64,000 nt of DNA from Diphasiastrum complanatum (lineage: Eukaryota > Streptophyta > Lycopodiopsida > Lycopodiales > Lycopodiaceae), in the NCBI GenBank assembly GCA_029204225.1, contig CM055109.1, positions 17,231,590 through 17,295,589 on the forward strand. Reading direction: 5' to 3'. Position 1 is the first letter of the stretch. Each line of letters starts with the position of its first letter. The notes below the pieces were generated by a model that made no database searches, was not told the origin of the DNA, and saw nothing but the letters and a program-made list of their open reading frames with translations. Of the stretch, positions 50,250 to 61,445 are shown in pieces. A program made the translations under genes and the position numbers.

Positions 50250-50675
50250 CTCTGCAGAAATGAACTAAAACTGCCACAGGCGAAAAAGGCGACAATGTCG
50301 AGATTTTGCTAAAAAGATGACAATGTCCTTAAATCCCATTTAGGGTAGCCCTACACTTTGCCAGAGTTATTTTCTTAACATTTGAGGCACTTTGGAAAAA
50401 GCGAAAAATACAACTCTACAGATTTACTCGTAATTCTTGACAGGCGACAATGTCGCTAAAATGCAAAAAATGCGACACTATAATTTTACTCGTAAATCTT
50501 GACAGGTTAAAAATGCGACACTGTTGTCAAATTCCGTGTATTTTTGCAGACTGTGTAAAAACACTTGTAAATCTCCAGATTGTGTAAGAACATGGGAAAA
50601 TCCGCAGAACTGGATAAACAATGGATGAAGTTTAAAACCGATTAGTCGATTAGTAAGAAGGAGAATAATCCAACA
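50250..50675 (-). repeat. Copia LTR-like copy
   Basis: The minus strand starts TGTTGGATTATTCTCC at 50675, matching the start of the LTR at 47420-47938 (TGTTGGATTATTCTAC), with further resemblance (CATCCATT, CAGTTCTGCGG). It contains an internal direct repeat of ACTCGTAA(T/A)TCTTGACAGG near 50430 and 50490. The downstream end is not defined. It may be the 5' LTR of the same Copia insertion. Confidence 0.5.
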
Positions 50676-51387
50676 GAGAATGTATATACAAGACATGAAA
50701 ACAAGCCTTAAAAGTTATGTGGATTTAAGGCCACTATTACACAATATGCAAGAATGTACATCTTGGCATTCATCTTTATTGTTTATTATATTTAATTCTT
50801 AGGTGATTCATCATCCAAACATGCAACTCTAATATTCAATATAGGATCTAGTTGGTTGGATATTGATGGTCATAGTTTTTTGGGACTCTGACCAAAAACA
50901 ATATTTTCATGCATTTTTACAGAGATGGATGGACTCCATGATCGAATTTGTACAACATACAAGAATTCCTTGGGTCTAACTTAGTAATCATGTCATTGAA
51001 TGGCTACATGAACTCTAAAGGTATGTTTTTTTACGGAAACTTGTGTACAAGTTACATATGCCAAATCTGAAAAAATATAGATGGAATCATAATGTCTCAA
51101 AGATAAATCAGTGAGATTAGGATTGTGAATGCAATCTGAATGAGATTAGATTAAGGAAAAAAAAATTGGAATGTGAATATGAATTTAAATTAAAATGTAA
51201 CTCCGATTTTGAAATAAAATGTGAATGTGAATGAGATTATAAAATTAGAATGTGATTGAATGTGAAAGAGAAATCATAACAAAACTAGAATGTTAACGTG
51301 AATGATATAATAAAATAGACTTTGAACATGATTAAAACTTGACTAGAGATTATGTGAATGTAGAATATGAGTGAAATTATAATGTGA
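50676..51387. other. No recognised feature
   Basis: AT-rich sequence with many AATGTGAATG-like repeats around 51120-51390 (GAATGTGAATATGAAT, AAATGTGAATGTGAATG). No gene recognised. It ends where the first Penelope-like fragment begins. Confidence 0.45.
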
Positions 51388-51790
<403 letters not shown>

Positions 51791-51998
51791 GCCTTACTAT
51801 GATAAAAGACCCCACATAAAAAGTTCTTTTTTTTAAATGGTGGAAAAGTTATGAATCTTTCAGTGGCCAGGATCTGTGCACATTATGGACAGTTAATCTA
51901 AGGGTGAGCAGCAATTTGCACTTAGTACACCTAAGTGTCCTTTGGTTCTATAAAGAGAGAAATCACACAACCCTATTCACTTTTCCTCATGCTTTCTT

Positions 51999-52073
<75 letters not shown>

Positions 52074-52899
52074 CTTGCTCTACTGGTCCTCTACCATATA
52101 GTGATTATGATTGAAGAGAAAGCTCGTGAGTGCTAGTGGAAAAGCTATCATGGGAATGATAATGCAAACAAAGGTGAGAATGATCTGTGGTATGGTAGCT
52201 CGCTGTTTATAAAGAACGTATGTTGTGCTTTATGATTAGGAATAAATGCTTACTACTTACTGTGATTATCGTTGTGTAGTAGCAAGTATTGGCCTGCAAA
52301 ACTGTGATTGGATACTCTTGCAATCAAGCGCTGCCTCAAGGAGCAGTAGTGGGCATTCTTACAGGTATTTTCTCAACCTCTGTTGATCTATGGTTGGTGT
52401 TGGACAGCGATCCAGATGTTGGCAATAATTATCACACTTTATGAATAGAATGTAGTCGCTGGCCAACACTCTTTTTGTAGCGGATTTGGTCGTTGGCCAA
52501 CGCTAGTTTTTGGCATGAATATTCAATTTGCTACTGTGATTTAGCAGTGCCTTGCATGCAAGCAAAACTCCACGCATTTTTCAGTATGGAATGATAGTAA
52601 AAGTGCGATGGACCGCTGTCGTTCCATATAGGTTCCAGTGATACCAATGGTAATAGCTTATATGTGGCTGATTAGAGTACTCTTTCTATACTCCATTGGC
52701 TGTAATTTGCTATGATTGATTGCTCCGGATGATTGCTCTGGTAGGATGATAGAAACTATGATGAGATGTCCTTCTGAGCAGACCTGGGCTAGAACTAGAG
52801 GCCATTTTGACACTGGCTTTAACAGAATGAACCTTCATCAAGCTAGAATTTGGAATTGGAAAAGACCTTTCTTTAAGTAGATGCGGTGATAAATGCAAA
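51791..52899. other. Unassigned; includes (CT)n at 52000-52070
   Basis: This lies between the two Penelope-like copies and may include the 5' region of copy 2. A 71-bp CT tract lies at 52000-52070. Repeated CGCTGGCCAACACT/CGTTGGCCAACGCT phrases occur near 52455-52505. I searched by eye for a hammerhead core (CTGATGA with GAAA) on both strands and did not find one. Confidence 0.4.
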
Positions 52900-55066
52900 A
52901 ACAATTATTCTATCATATGGTTTGATCACTCTATCTGGTACATAATGAATAATCTTTCCATTTTCTTTCCTGGTGTGTCTCTGCAAAATCAGTTTAATGC
53001 CTTCTTCCTTTGGTTGCACAAACCTGCTAGGGAGGTTGTCAAATCCCACCTTGTCTTTTTGTATATCCAACAATACATGATTGATGCTGCCATTGAACTC
53101 TCCATAAACCCTACTGCTAAGCTCCTTGCACACCTTGGCGACGCTGAAAACATTCAAGAAACTGAACGCCTTTTGAAAAAACCCAGCTTCTCTACCTTGC
53201 AAGACAAATACTTCCTATATACTAGCAAAAAAACGGGTTCCTTCAATCTGAACAATCCTAGCTCAATTATATCAGGCAGTGGCAATAACAGGAAGAGAAA
53301 GTACTTTTCGAACAAAGGCAAAGAAGGGCAAAGCAGTGGTGGTAAGGGAGATCTTCCTATCAGAAAGCTAAAATTTTACCGTGATTGATCCATGTGCAGG
53401 AGGACATAGAAGAAACAAGGATATTGGAGGTCAACAATACTGGTAGATGACGACTAGTGGTTAGAAAAGATAGAGGGAAGTTTTTTTTTTTTGCATTTAT
53501 GTTATTATAACAGATGCTTTGAGAGGATTGATGTTAAACGACTATATGCTGAAACCTTACTCCAGATTTTTGGTCATATTGATGAGACTTTTGAGCTTAT
53601 TGTGTTTGGTTGGTCTTACTTTCCACATTTGAAGCACGAATGGTATAAATCCTTTCAAGTTTTTTGTGATTTCGATGTTGACAACATTCCACCTTGTACT
53701 TGCGCTGACAATAAACATTTTAAATAGTTCATTTCCGGAATTTTTGGGCATGTTGTCTCGATGGATATTGGAATTATTAGAAGCAAAGATTTAAAAAATG
53801 ACATAATCACATCCCGTTGCGTCAGTCTAATATAACTGAGGTAGCTTTAGAACTTTATTGTGGATGGTTTGAATTGAAAAGCTTTTTACCTACTTATCAA
53901 AATATTGATCATGAGACTGTTATGGAACATGCCTTGATTTGCAAAGGTGCTGTAACAAAATTTTTGAAAAATACCAAGTGGCTGCATGGAAAAAGTATAA
54001 TGAATAACAAACTTAAAAATGCCATTGATGAGGGTAAGTTTTGGTTAGACTGTCTAGTCCAGATTTTGCCCCGTTTTTGAAAGAAAATAATAACAGACTA
54101 GACATGGCTATGGTTAAGATCCGAGATACGTTTGTTACTAAAATACCTGATTTTCTAATAGGGAAAGAAGAATCACCTTTCTTATTCTGTACTTTCAAAG
54201 CACATAAAAATGCGTTCAGATGGATTACAAATGCACGTGACTGCTATTTTTCTAAGGTGGCCATGTTTATTTCTGGAGCTCTTGGTATACTGACTCCTCT
54301 CCTTATGGAGAGGGCAGGCCTTAAGACAACCTCATACTGGAGTATCCTAAATGTGGATACCAACCTATTCTGGCAATGCGATTCATCCACTGAATTTTAT
54401 CTTAATGTGCGAAACAAAATCACTTCGATATGGTGTAACTGGTATTTGTCATTCTATGAATTACATTTTATGAAAAGACTTGCCAGACTTGGAAAGGTGG
54501 AATACCTACGTGCCTTCAAACATACTTTCCATTATATTGATGATATTTGTTTCATAACCAACATAGATGCTCTTTATTTCTGGACAAGGAGCAACCTCGT
54601 GTCGATGATAATGCCTTATGGATCTATCCCTTGGAGTACCTCACCATAGAAAATGACGATGCTTCAAATAATAAGGTCACTTTTTTGAATATTACCACTA
54701 CCTTTGATTCTTCATCAGGTAAGTTTCTTATGAAAAATTTTGACAAGCGAAGGGAATTTCCGTTTTCGTTTTTTCAATATATACACTTGATTGCCAATAG
54801 GCCGATTATGAATTCGTATAAAGTTATTGTCGCTCAAATTATTGCTGTCATGTACTGTTGTAGCGAACAATATACTTTTATGGATGAAGTCAAAAACATC
54901 GTTCTTGCATTTCAAAGTAATGGCTTCATGAGAGGAAGATTGTATGAGATTATAAACAACCTATTCCTACACAATTTGTTCCCTGGACTCAAGTTTACTT
55001 TACCAGAAAATGCTAAATTCTCTTGGTGGGCAGTTAGCACTCCATCTCAGGGGTGCTAACTGCCCC
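52900..55066 (+). pseudogene. Penelope-like retroelement reverse transcriptase (copy 2), defective
   Basis: Broken plus-strand frames give Penelope-type RT in order: an N-terminal helical region (52945-53385); CFERIDVKRLYAETLLQIF; GHVVSMDIGIIRSKDLKNDI near 53750 (family signature 'GHV.tGDl.ii....L..ll'); a thumb-side block KFWLDCLVQILPRF; FCTFKAHKNAFRWITNARDC; WYLSFYELHFMKRLARLGKV; and the catalytic YIDDICFIT near 54533. The C-terminus has YPLEYLTIENDDASNNKVTF, NFDKRREFPFSFFQYIH and LPENAKF. Between about 54400 and 54435 the text jumps, so RT motifs A and B are missing. No GIY-YIG domain was recognised. The element cannot encode active RT. Confidence 0.82.
55028..55065 (+). other. Perfect 13-bp hairpin at Penelope-like ORF end
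   Basis: GGGCAGTTAGCAC (55028-55040) pairs perfectly with GTGCTAACTGCCC (55053-55065) around a 12-nt loop. It overlaps the last codons and stop of the RT frame. Copy 1 keeps a shorter version (AGTTAGCA at 51536-51543 with TGCTAACT at 51564-51571). A conserved 3' structure could be a recognition element for the element's own RT. Confidence 0.75.
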
Positions 55067-55310
<244 letters not shown>

Positions 55311-57778
55311 AATGGAAGGACCACAATGTATTCAGGGCCTCACACATGTAGCAAAAATAGCCAATTACCATTATTTATTACCACATTAATGAACATCTCA
55401 ACTTTTTCATCCATATTTGTGTATCCACATATAAGGTCTAGCATTACATTATAGTATGCAAATTATTGAATAGAATTCTAGAGATAAAAAATAAAAATAA
55501 TATTGAGCAGTGCCAATTGTTATACAACAAGAAATTAAATAAATCATTACGTATCCTTAAATACAATTAATCCAACAAATTCCCTTATACATTATAAAGA
55601 TGACATAGTAGAGACAAAATCATAGAAGCTGCCAACTCAAAAAAACTCAAGAGGTCTTCATGACCATGTGTGCCACATCACCAATCAAGGTGTCAATCAA
55701 GAGCACCATTTTGTTGTTTAGGAAAAGTTTGATAAAGCCATGTCACTTTGTAAGCGTAACGATATCTCCAAGGTGTTAGTCTATTAATACTCCAAAAGCC
55801 TTACATTGACACACTATAAATCCTACATTAAAACATCGTACATGAAACGATTAGATTAAGATAAGGAAAAGTCTCTAGCTTGTTAGAATTTTAAATACAA
55901 CGTGGTAATGCTACTGTGAAAGCTACCAAAGCTAGACTAGCTAGATCTTGGTCACACGACTTGGTTGGGGTCACTTGGTCACCACTTGCAATTCATTTTA
56001 GTCATTAGTACATTGATTAGATCATCTTTATCAGCCCATAGATTGTGGCAATCCCAAGTGAAGTTATTGCATAAATCTTGTTCATGAGAGAGTAATTCAT
56101 GGCTTTGACAAAGAGGTGGAAGAGGTGGTGCGATGGATCAAGGCCAATGATTTGAGTCATGATTAGGGTAGGTCTAGGGTCAGGTTAGCTATTATAATCC
56201 CTAATAATAGGTCAGATTTGAGAGACCCATAAAGTGGATCATTCTAGTGCACATTTTGGATGAAGATGAGTAATTTCCAAGCACGTGAGTTTTTCAAGCT
56301 ATTTCATGAATTTTCTTGTTATAACTTTGATGCATTCTTTTGAAGCATAGTTTATGATGGATATTAGCATTGATTGAATGTACTTACACATGATTATGTG
56401 TTCCAAAAGTTTCATCTTGAGCTGAGTTCAATTTGACAAGTAGATCAAGCATTAAGTGAGCTCTTGTCTAGAAAGCTAGAAATTGTCTAGTCATTGGAGA
56501 TTTGAGTTCAATCGACTCTTGTGCAACCTCAACCACATAGATCTGAGTGCATGCATTAAGTTATTTGAGATTTATAGTGATCAAGATCTCTGATTTTTCA
56601 CATAGCTAGCTATAACAAACTTAACTCAATATGCTGGTCTTCTTCTAGCATCGACATGCCAAAATATTGTCAATCTGCACTTGTATTCTATTCCATGATC
56701 GTGTCACAAAGCAATGGCAAACATTAGTCACTCCCAAATTTGAGTAAATGTTATTTTAAAAATAAAAAATGCGCCCGTGTGTGTGTGTGTGTGTGTGTTG
56801 TATAGAAAACTAATAAATATCATGATCATAACATATAATAAATTCATCAATTAGTTATATTTTTAGCATCGTGAAAATATGTCATGAATGTGTAATAATC
56901 AACCAAAGTTTTATACAAGAAAATAAAACATCACGAACCATTATCACTAAGACATAAAATTATTGTTTTGCTTTCACAAATTCATTCAGTACATGTTTTT
57001 GAATCCTGTTACAATTTGGAAACAAAATTCAGTCATAGAGAGAGAAAAATAAAAGGTCAATCACTATGCCATACCTAGATATTTCAAAGCTACTAAGCTG
57101 CCTTGCATCCAGTCTAAGTCAATGACATTTTTATTTAGATCAATTTGTAGTTTCATACATTTCCAACAAGAATAGTGCAACTACCTAAACCTCAAAGAAA
57201 ATAAAACACTCTTGTAAAACATCATGTTTCTATTTCTTGCACCAAGGGCATCTGCAATACTACCGAATCCTACTCGCTTTTTTTCTTTTTAATCCAACAA
57301 ATTCACCGCCATGACATAGATCTTAGACAATCTTCAAGGCCATATCAAGTTGAAGAGTGTTATTACTTTCAAAAGAGATAAACAAAACATAGACAAATCT
57401 ACAAACAAAATCTCGGCAATTTATGCTAAATCACATGAAGCCAATGGCAACACATTAAAACAAATCTTGTGAGCTAATAATTGGCTAGTGAATAAACATA
57501 TGCTCATATACATATGATCCCTTGACACATTAATAAACAATGTACAAATGTTTACATGGTAAGTACTTTTTGAAAGCCATGTTCCTAGAGGCCTTTGTGG
57601 CATTACACCATAACATTCTTGTTTGTTGAGGAAATTTTTGACAAGGCCAATTTTAGACGTTCTTGTTTTCTAAAAGGTCATGTTCAAAGTTAGGGATAGG
57701 GCTGGCTTTACAATTAGGACTAGGGTACATCTTAAGGTTTTGGGATGGAAATAGCGATCGAGAAAAATAGGTCAAGGG

Positions 57779-57780
<2 letters not shown>
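55311..57780. other. No recognised gene; (TG)n at 56777-56798
   Basis: AT-rich sequence with short frames only. One 22-bp GT run lies at 56777-56798. It would contain the promoter of the histidine phosphatase gene starting at 57822, but I saw no confident TATA box. Confidence 0.45.

Positions 57781-57781
<1 letters not shown>

Positions 57782-57821
<40 letters not shown>
57782..57821 (+). repeat. (AG)n tract abutting a start codon
   Basis: A 40-bp AG run ends directly at the ATG at 57822. In plants GA/CT tracts in promoters and 5' leaders are common and can bind BPC (GAGA-binding) factors. Here the tract would be the last part of the 5' UTR. Confidence 0.95.
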
Positions 57822-57826
<5 letters not shown>

Positions 57827-57902
57827 GCTGCGTAACAAATACTGGGTGCTTCGACATGGCCGCAGTATTCCTAATGAGCGAGGCCTTATTGTCTCCCATC
57901 TG
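57822..57902 (+). CDS. Histidine phosphatase (phosphoglycerate-mutase-like) gene, first exon
   Basis: The exon encodes 27 residues, including NKYWVLRHGRSIPNERGLIV, and ends in phase 0 at CATCTG before GTACAT, a splice donor. The RHG triad carries the catalytic His of the histidine phosphatase superfamily, which forms a phospho-histidine intermediate. Plant phosphoglycerate-mutase-like proteins have nearly this N-terminus, and the exon breaks where 'ENG' would follow. I did not find exon 2 in the remaining 6 kb, so it is probably beyond a long intron or outside the window. A processed or orphan exon is possible. Substrate unknown. Confidence 0.72.
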
Positions 57903-60745
57903 GTACATACCTCTTCCTCGCATTCCTCCTCTACTCCTGAGCACGCCTTATTTTGCCACATTTTCCATTCATTCCTGGACTCTAAAGTATGAACACCATC
58001 TTTTCACATACAAAAGATAGAAGCTATAAGAGAGAAAAACGAGGCAATGAATCCGTTGGTAATACTAAGAAAAAAGTTTCTGAGATACTAAATAGATTGC
58101 TGTCTAATAAGGGTGCCAATTTCAACAATTTTCATGAGACTTACAATAAGCTGCTTCTTGCTAAACTTTTCTGATTCTTAGAAAATGTGGTAGATTGTTC
58201 CGATAAGAATGCTACTCTTTTGTGTGAAATGAATTGAGGTTGCTGATTACCGATTGATTTCACAACGGTCACTTAAGCTTATCTAAATGTTACTAGTCAT
58301 GCTAAAATGTAGCTGTTACCTCATTCTTGATCCTCTAGTCTTGACAAAGCCTTAGAAAGTTGAGATATTAAGAAATAGCTTCCAATATTGTGATCCCTTG
58401 GTGCCCCAAATTTGTTAAGGTGGAAGAAAGGATAAGTTATGTAGACTTTCCTTGTTAATCATGACTTAGAGCATATTAGCACGCTTATGGCCTATAAAAG
58501 CAATTTAGCTTGTAACTTTTACGTGACAAATCAGTATGGTAAGTTACACTTTACTTGAATCGAAACAAAAAGTGCAAACCTTTTGAATTACTTGCTAGTT
58601 GAGTTGGGAGTGAAAACAATCTACTTTTTAAACCTAGGATCTTTGTCTTGCCGTATCAAACCAATTGTTTCATGTTTATGCAACTCCATAAAAAAATGCT
58701 TCATCCTTGGCATTTGAAGCTCCTCCACAAAAGCTACTCTCCTCAAGACTCTGAGTGACAAGAATGAGGTTCTCCCATTAAAGGCTTCTGTCTAAGTCCA
58801 CTACGTGCAATTTAAGTCTTGGGTCATGATTTTTGGCTAGACCATTGGCTAGAACTCCATGCCTTTGACGTGACCAGAACGGTCTTATGACAACCACCCC
58901 CGTGCCCTTCTTTGGCTTAGTGATATTTGGACCACCCCAACATTCTGCTAACTAGCGGTCCGAATAAACCAATACCTCAACAACTAGGAACTTGACATCA
59001 TGATCCTCAAGCCATATCTCTGGTTACTCTTGAAATGGGCTCCCTGGGCCATAATTGGCGAAGCACCTATCCTGTAGTAGACTAGACGCCTAGCACGATA
59101 ACCAATCAACATTGTGTTTGACAATTGCTTGATCATCTAGTAATTGGTCCTTTTGAGGTCATCTTTGATTTGTGATTGGACCAAACATTCCTTCCACCTT
59201 CAAGAAGTTGTTGATCCTCGATGGCAAAGTTTGGATACTCCTATTATCTTTGCTAACTCTTTCCAGTAGCTTAAGACATGGATACTTTAACTCATGTCCT
59301 TGTATTTGAATCCTTGATTGTCTGTTTTCGATCTCATTCTCGTGGTAACTAGATACTCCTGGAGAATGTGAGGCAACATTTGTCTCTGTTATCAGATACT
59401 CTTGGAGAATGCAATTCCACAATCCTCTCTAACTCCTAACTAGTACGTGCTCATATATTGGGGGCTAAGTAGATTTGTGTTCATGTATATTATATAGAAA
59501 AAGAACCCACTACCTCAACCATAAATGCTCCTGCAAAGCTCACTCCAAGGTACCTGCTAAGAGATCAAACAATGGAATTGCATTCCACCAAATTCTCTCC
59601 CATGATGTGTACTTGTCTTATAGGATTAACAATGCCCATTGGTATCCAAATTCTAAATAAGAAATCAAATGTATTACAAGGAATAAATAACTTAATACTT
59701 TTTCTCTCTCTTTTCACAAGAATAAGATCCAAAATGCACTCTCTTTAACAAGATTATCACATCAAAATAGAGATTTAACACATGGCAAAAAAGCCAACAT
59801 TATTGGTGCACAATTCTCTATGTAAAGATGATCATAGAACCGATCTATAAACCCAACTCTATAAAAGAGAAAATAGATTCCAGTGTGATGAATTCTTAAA
59901 AATGTAACTTGAAAATGGTAGGAAACGTCTCATTCTTCAAGAAAATGAATTCCCCAACATGATTCTAAGGTGTAGACAGCCATTATTCATGCTATAAACA
60001 CAAATTTCAGATCTGTCCCTCTTTTAGAAATCACCCAAAAAGCTACACAAGATCCAATAGGAATCCAATCCATCACTTAATTTGCACCCATTAATGTTTG
60101 CATTTGGAAACATGTATGGACAACAAATACACATGAATAAATCATAACCGACTTATGAAGGAAGAAGAATTGGAAAGAGCAGATTATTAAGTATGCTAAA
60201 GATTCAAAATGCACCCTATTCACTCAAAGAAGTTTGTAGAAGAGAATAGCATCCAAGCTTTTGAAGAAAGTCCAACACCCCACTAATTTCCAACTCTGAA
60301 AAAATGGAAACCTGCTCACAGAGGCAGCTAAATACACCTATTGTGCTACAAATTTTCTCTACTGGCCGGCTGGAAAATGAATCACAGATCTGAGAAAAAA
60401 CAGCGATAAAAAAAGTTTGAAAAACAGTGACCTGCCAGCAGAAAACCAGCAACTAACACTGTCAGAAAAACCGTCCAAAATAGGTGAAAAATGTGCCTAT
60501 AGTGAAGGAGATTTGTGCCCAATCTGCCTAGAAATATGCTCCTCCTCGCTGCTTGGAAAATGTGCCAATAAATCTTCATCAAACCTGCTCACAAAGACTT
60601 TGTAAAGTGGGTCCAATCTGCTTAAAAATTCACCCTTCAAAGACTCCATTGGCTGGAACAAAATTGCCCATCTGCCTACCTTCCAATATGCATAGTAAAT
60701 TCCAGGATGTAGAGCTATGAGTGTTAATCATGCAGCCTATGAACT
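57903..60745. other. Unassigned, possibly intron of the histidine phosphatase gene
   Basis: No convincing exon or domain. Minus-strand frames around 59420-58750 contain non-random text (HELKYPCLKLLERVSKDNRS, DPRLKLHVVDLDRSL) that may be an old retroelement, but no diagnostic motif appears. 60200-60745 is probably the leader of the LTR element whose primer site is at 60746-60758. Confidence 0.35.
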
Positions 60746-60758
60746 TGCTTTGATACCA
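60746..60758 (-). promoter_or_regulatory. Primer-binding site of a Copia-type element
   Basis: The minus strand reads TGGTATCAAAGCA directly after an LTR end CCGACA. It is close to the initiator-Met-tRNA primer sequence seen at 2374 and 8985. It implies a minus-strand element whose body extends toward 60 kb, though I recognised no coding domain there. Confidence 0.65.
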
Positions 60759-61300
60759 TGTCGGAATCCAATGTGAACTAGAAGCGGAAACATTCACAAT
60801 GAATTACGTGATTAATTTTCTATGAACAATCACAAATTATGCATACAAGTGGAAGCAAAGTAGGATACCAATGGAGACAAATCTCTATACAAAGAATGTA
60901 TGTAAATAAGGATTGCCACTCTCTCTAGTCTCTCCAGCCTCTTCAGGCTCTTCCTCCTCTTCAGCCTCTTCGGGCTCTTCCTCCCTTCTTCAGCAGAAAG
61001 AGGGCACCTATTTATACTAGTAGAGATAGAGAAATCCAAAGCCAATGGTTCCCAATGTGGAATATCCAAAAGCCAACAACCAAGCGCCATGTGTTACATA
61101 GGAGTTACAAAAGCAAATGAAAAGCCTTGGCATTGGACAGCCAAGTGCTAATTAGAGAAGAAGGTCACTTACCCCATGGAACCCCCCATCATGAGTTGGG
61201 CCCCACCAAACTTGAGTACATGGACCAAAAGTTAAAAATTGCTCCTTGGGTCCTCCAAACCATGTACTTTGCCGCAACTTCATTAAATATGGCATTAACC
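60759..61300 (-). repeat. LTR-like region (Copia-type), outer end undefined
   Basis: The minus strand ends GGATTCCGACA at 60759 next to the primer site. A TATA box (AGTATAAATAGG) lies near 61010. A small GCTCTTCC/GCCTCTTC tandem patch lies at about 60945-60990. I could not place the TG start; the right limit is approximate. Confidence 0.5.
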
Positions 61301-61445
61301 CCATGAAGTCACGCAATCCAAGCCTGAAAAAAGCTATGTACTCGCCATACTATCTCTGGAGAAGATTCCACCCAAGGAGAAAATAAACTCTGATGACTCC
61401 TGATAGCCGTTCAGGGTGTACTTTCTGGTACCTCCAATCAGAGCA

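Noticed and set aside
52873-53202. Minus-strand 109-codon frame
   Set aside because: It is antisense to the Penelope-like N-terminal frame and has no recognised motif.
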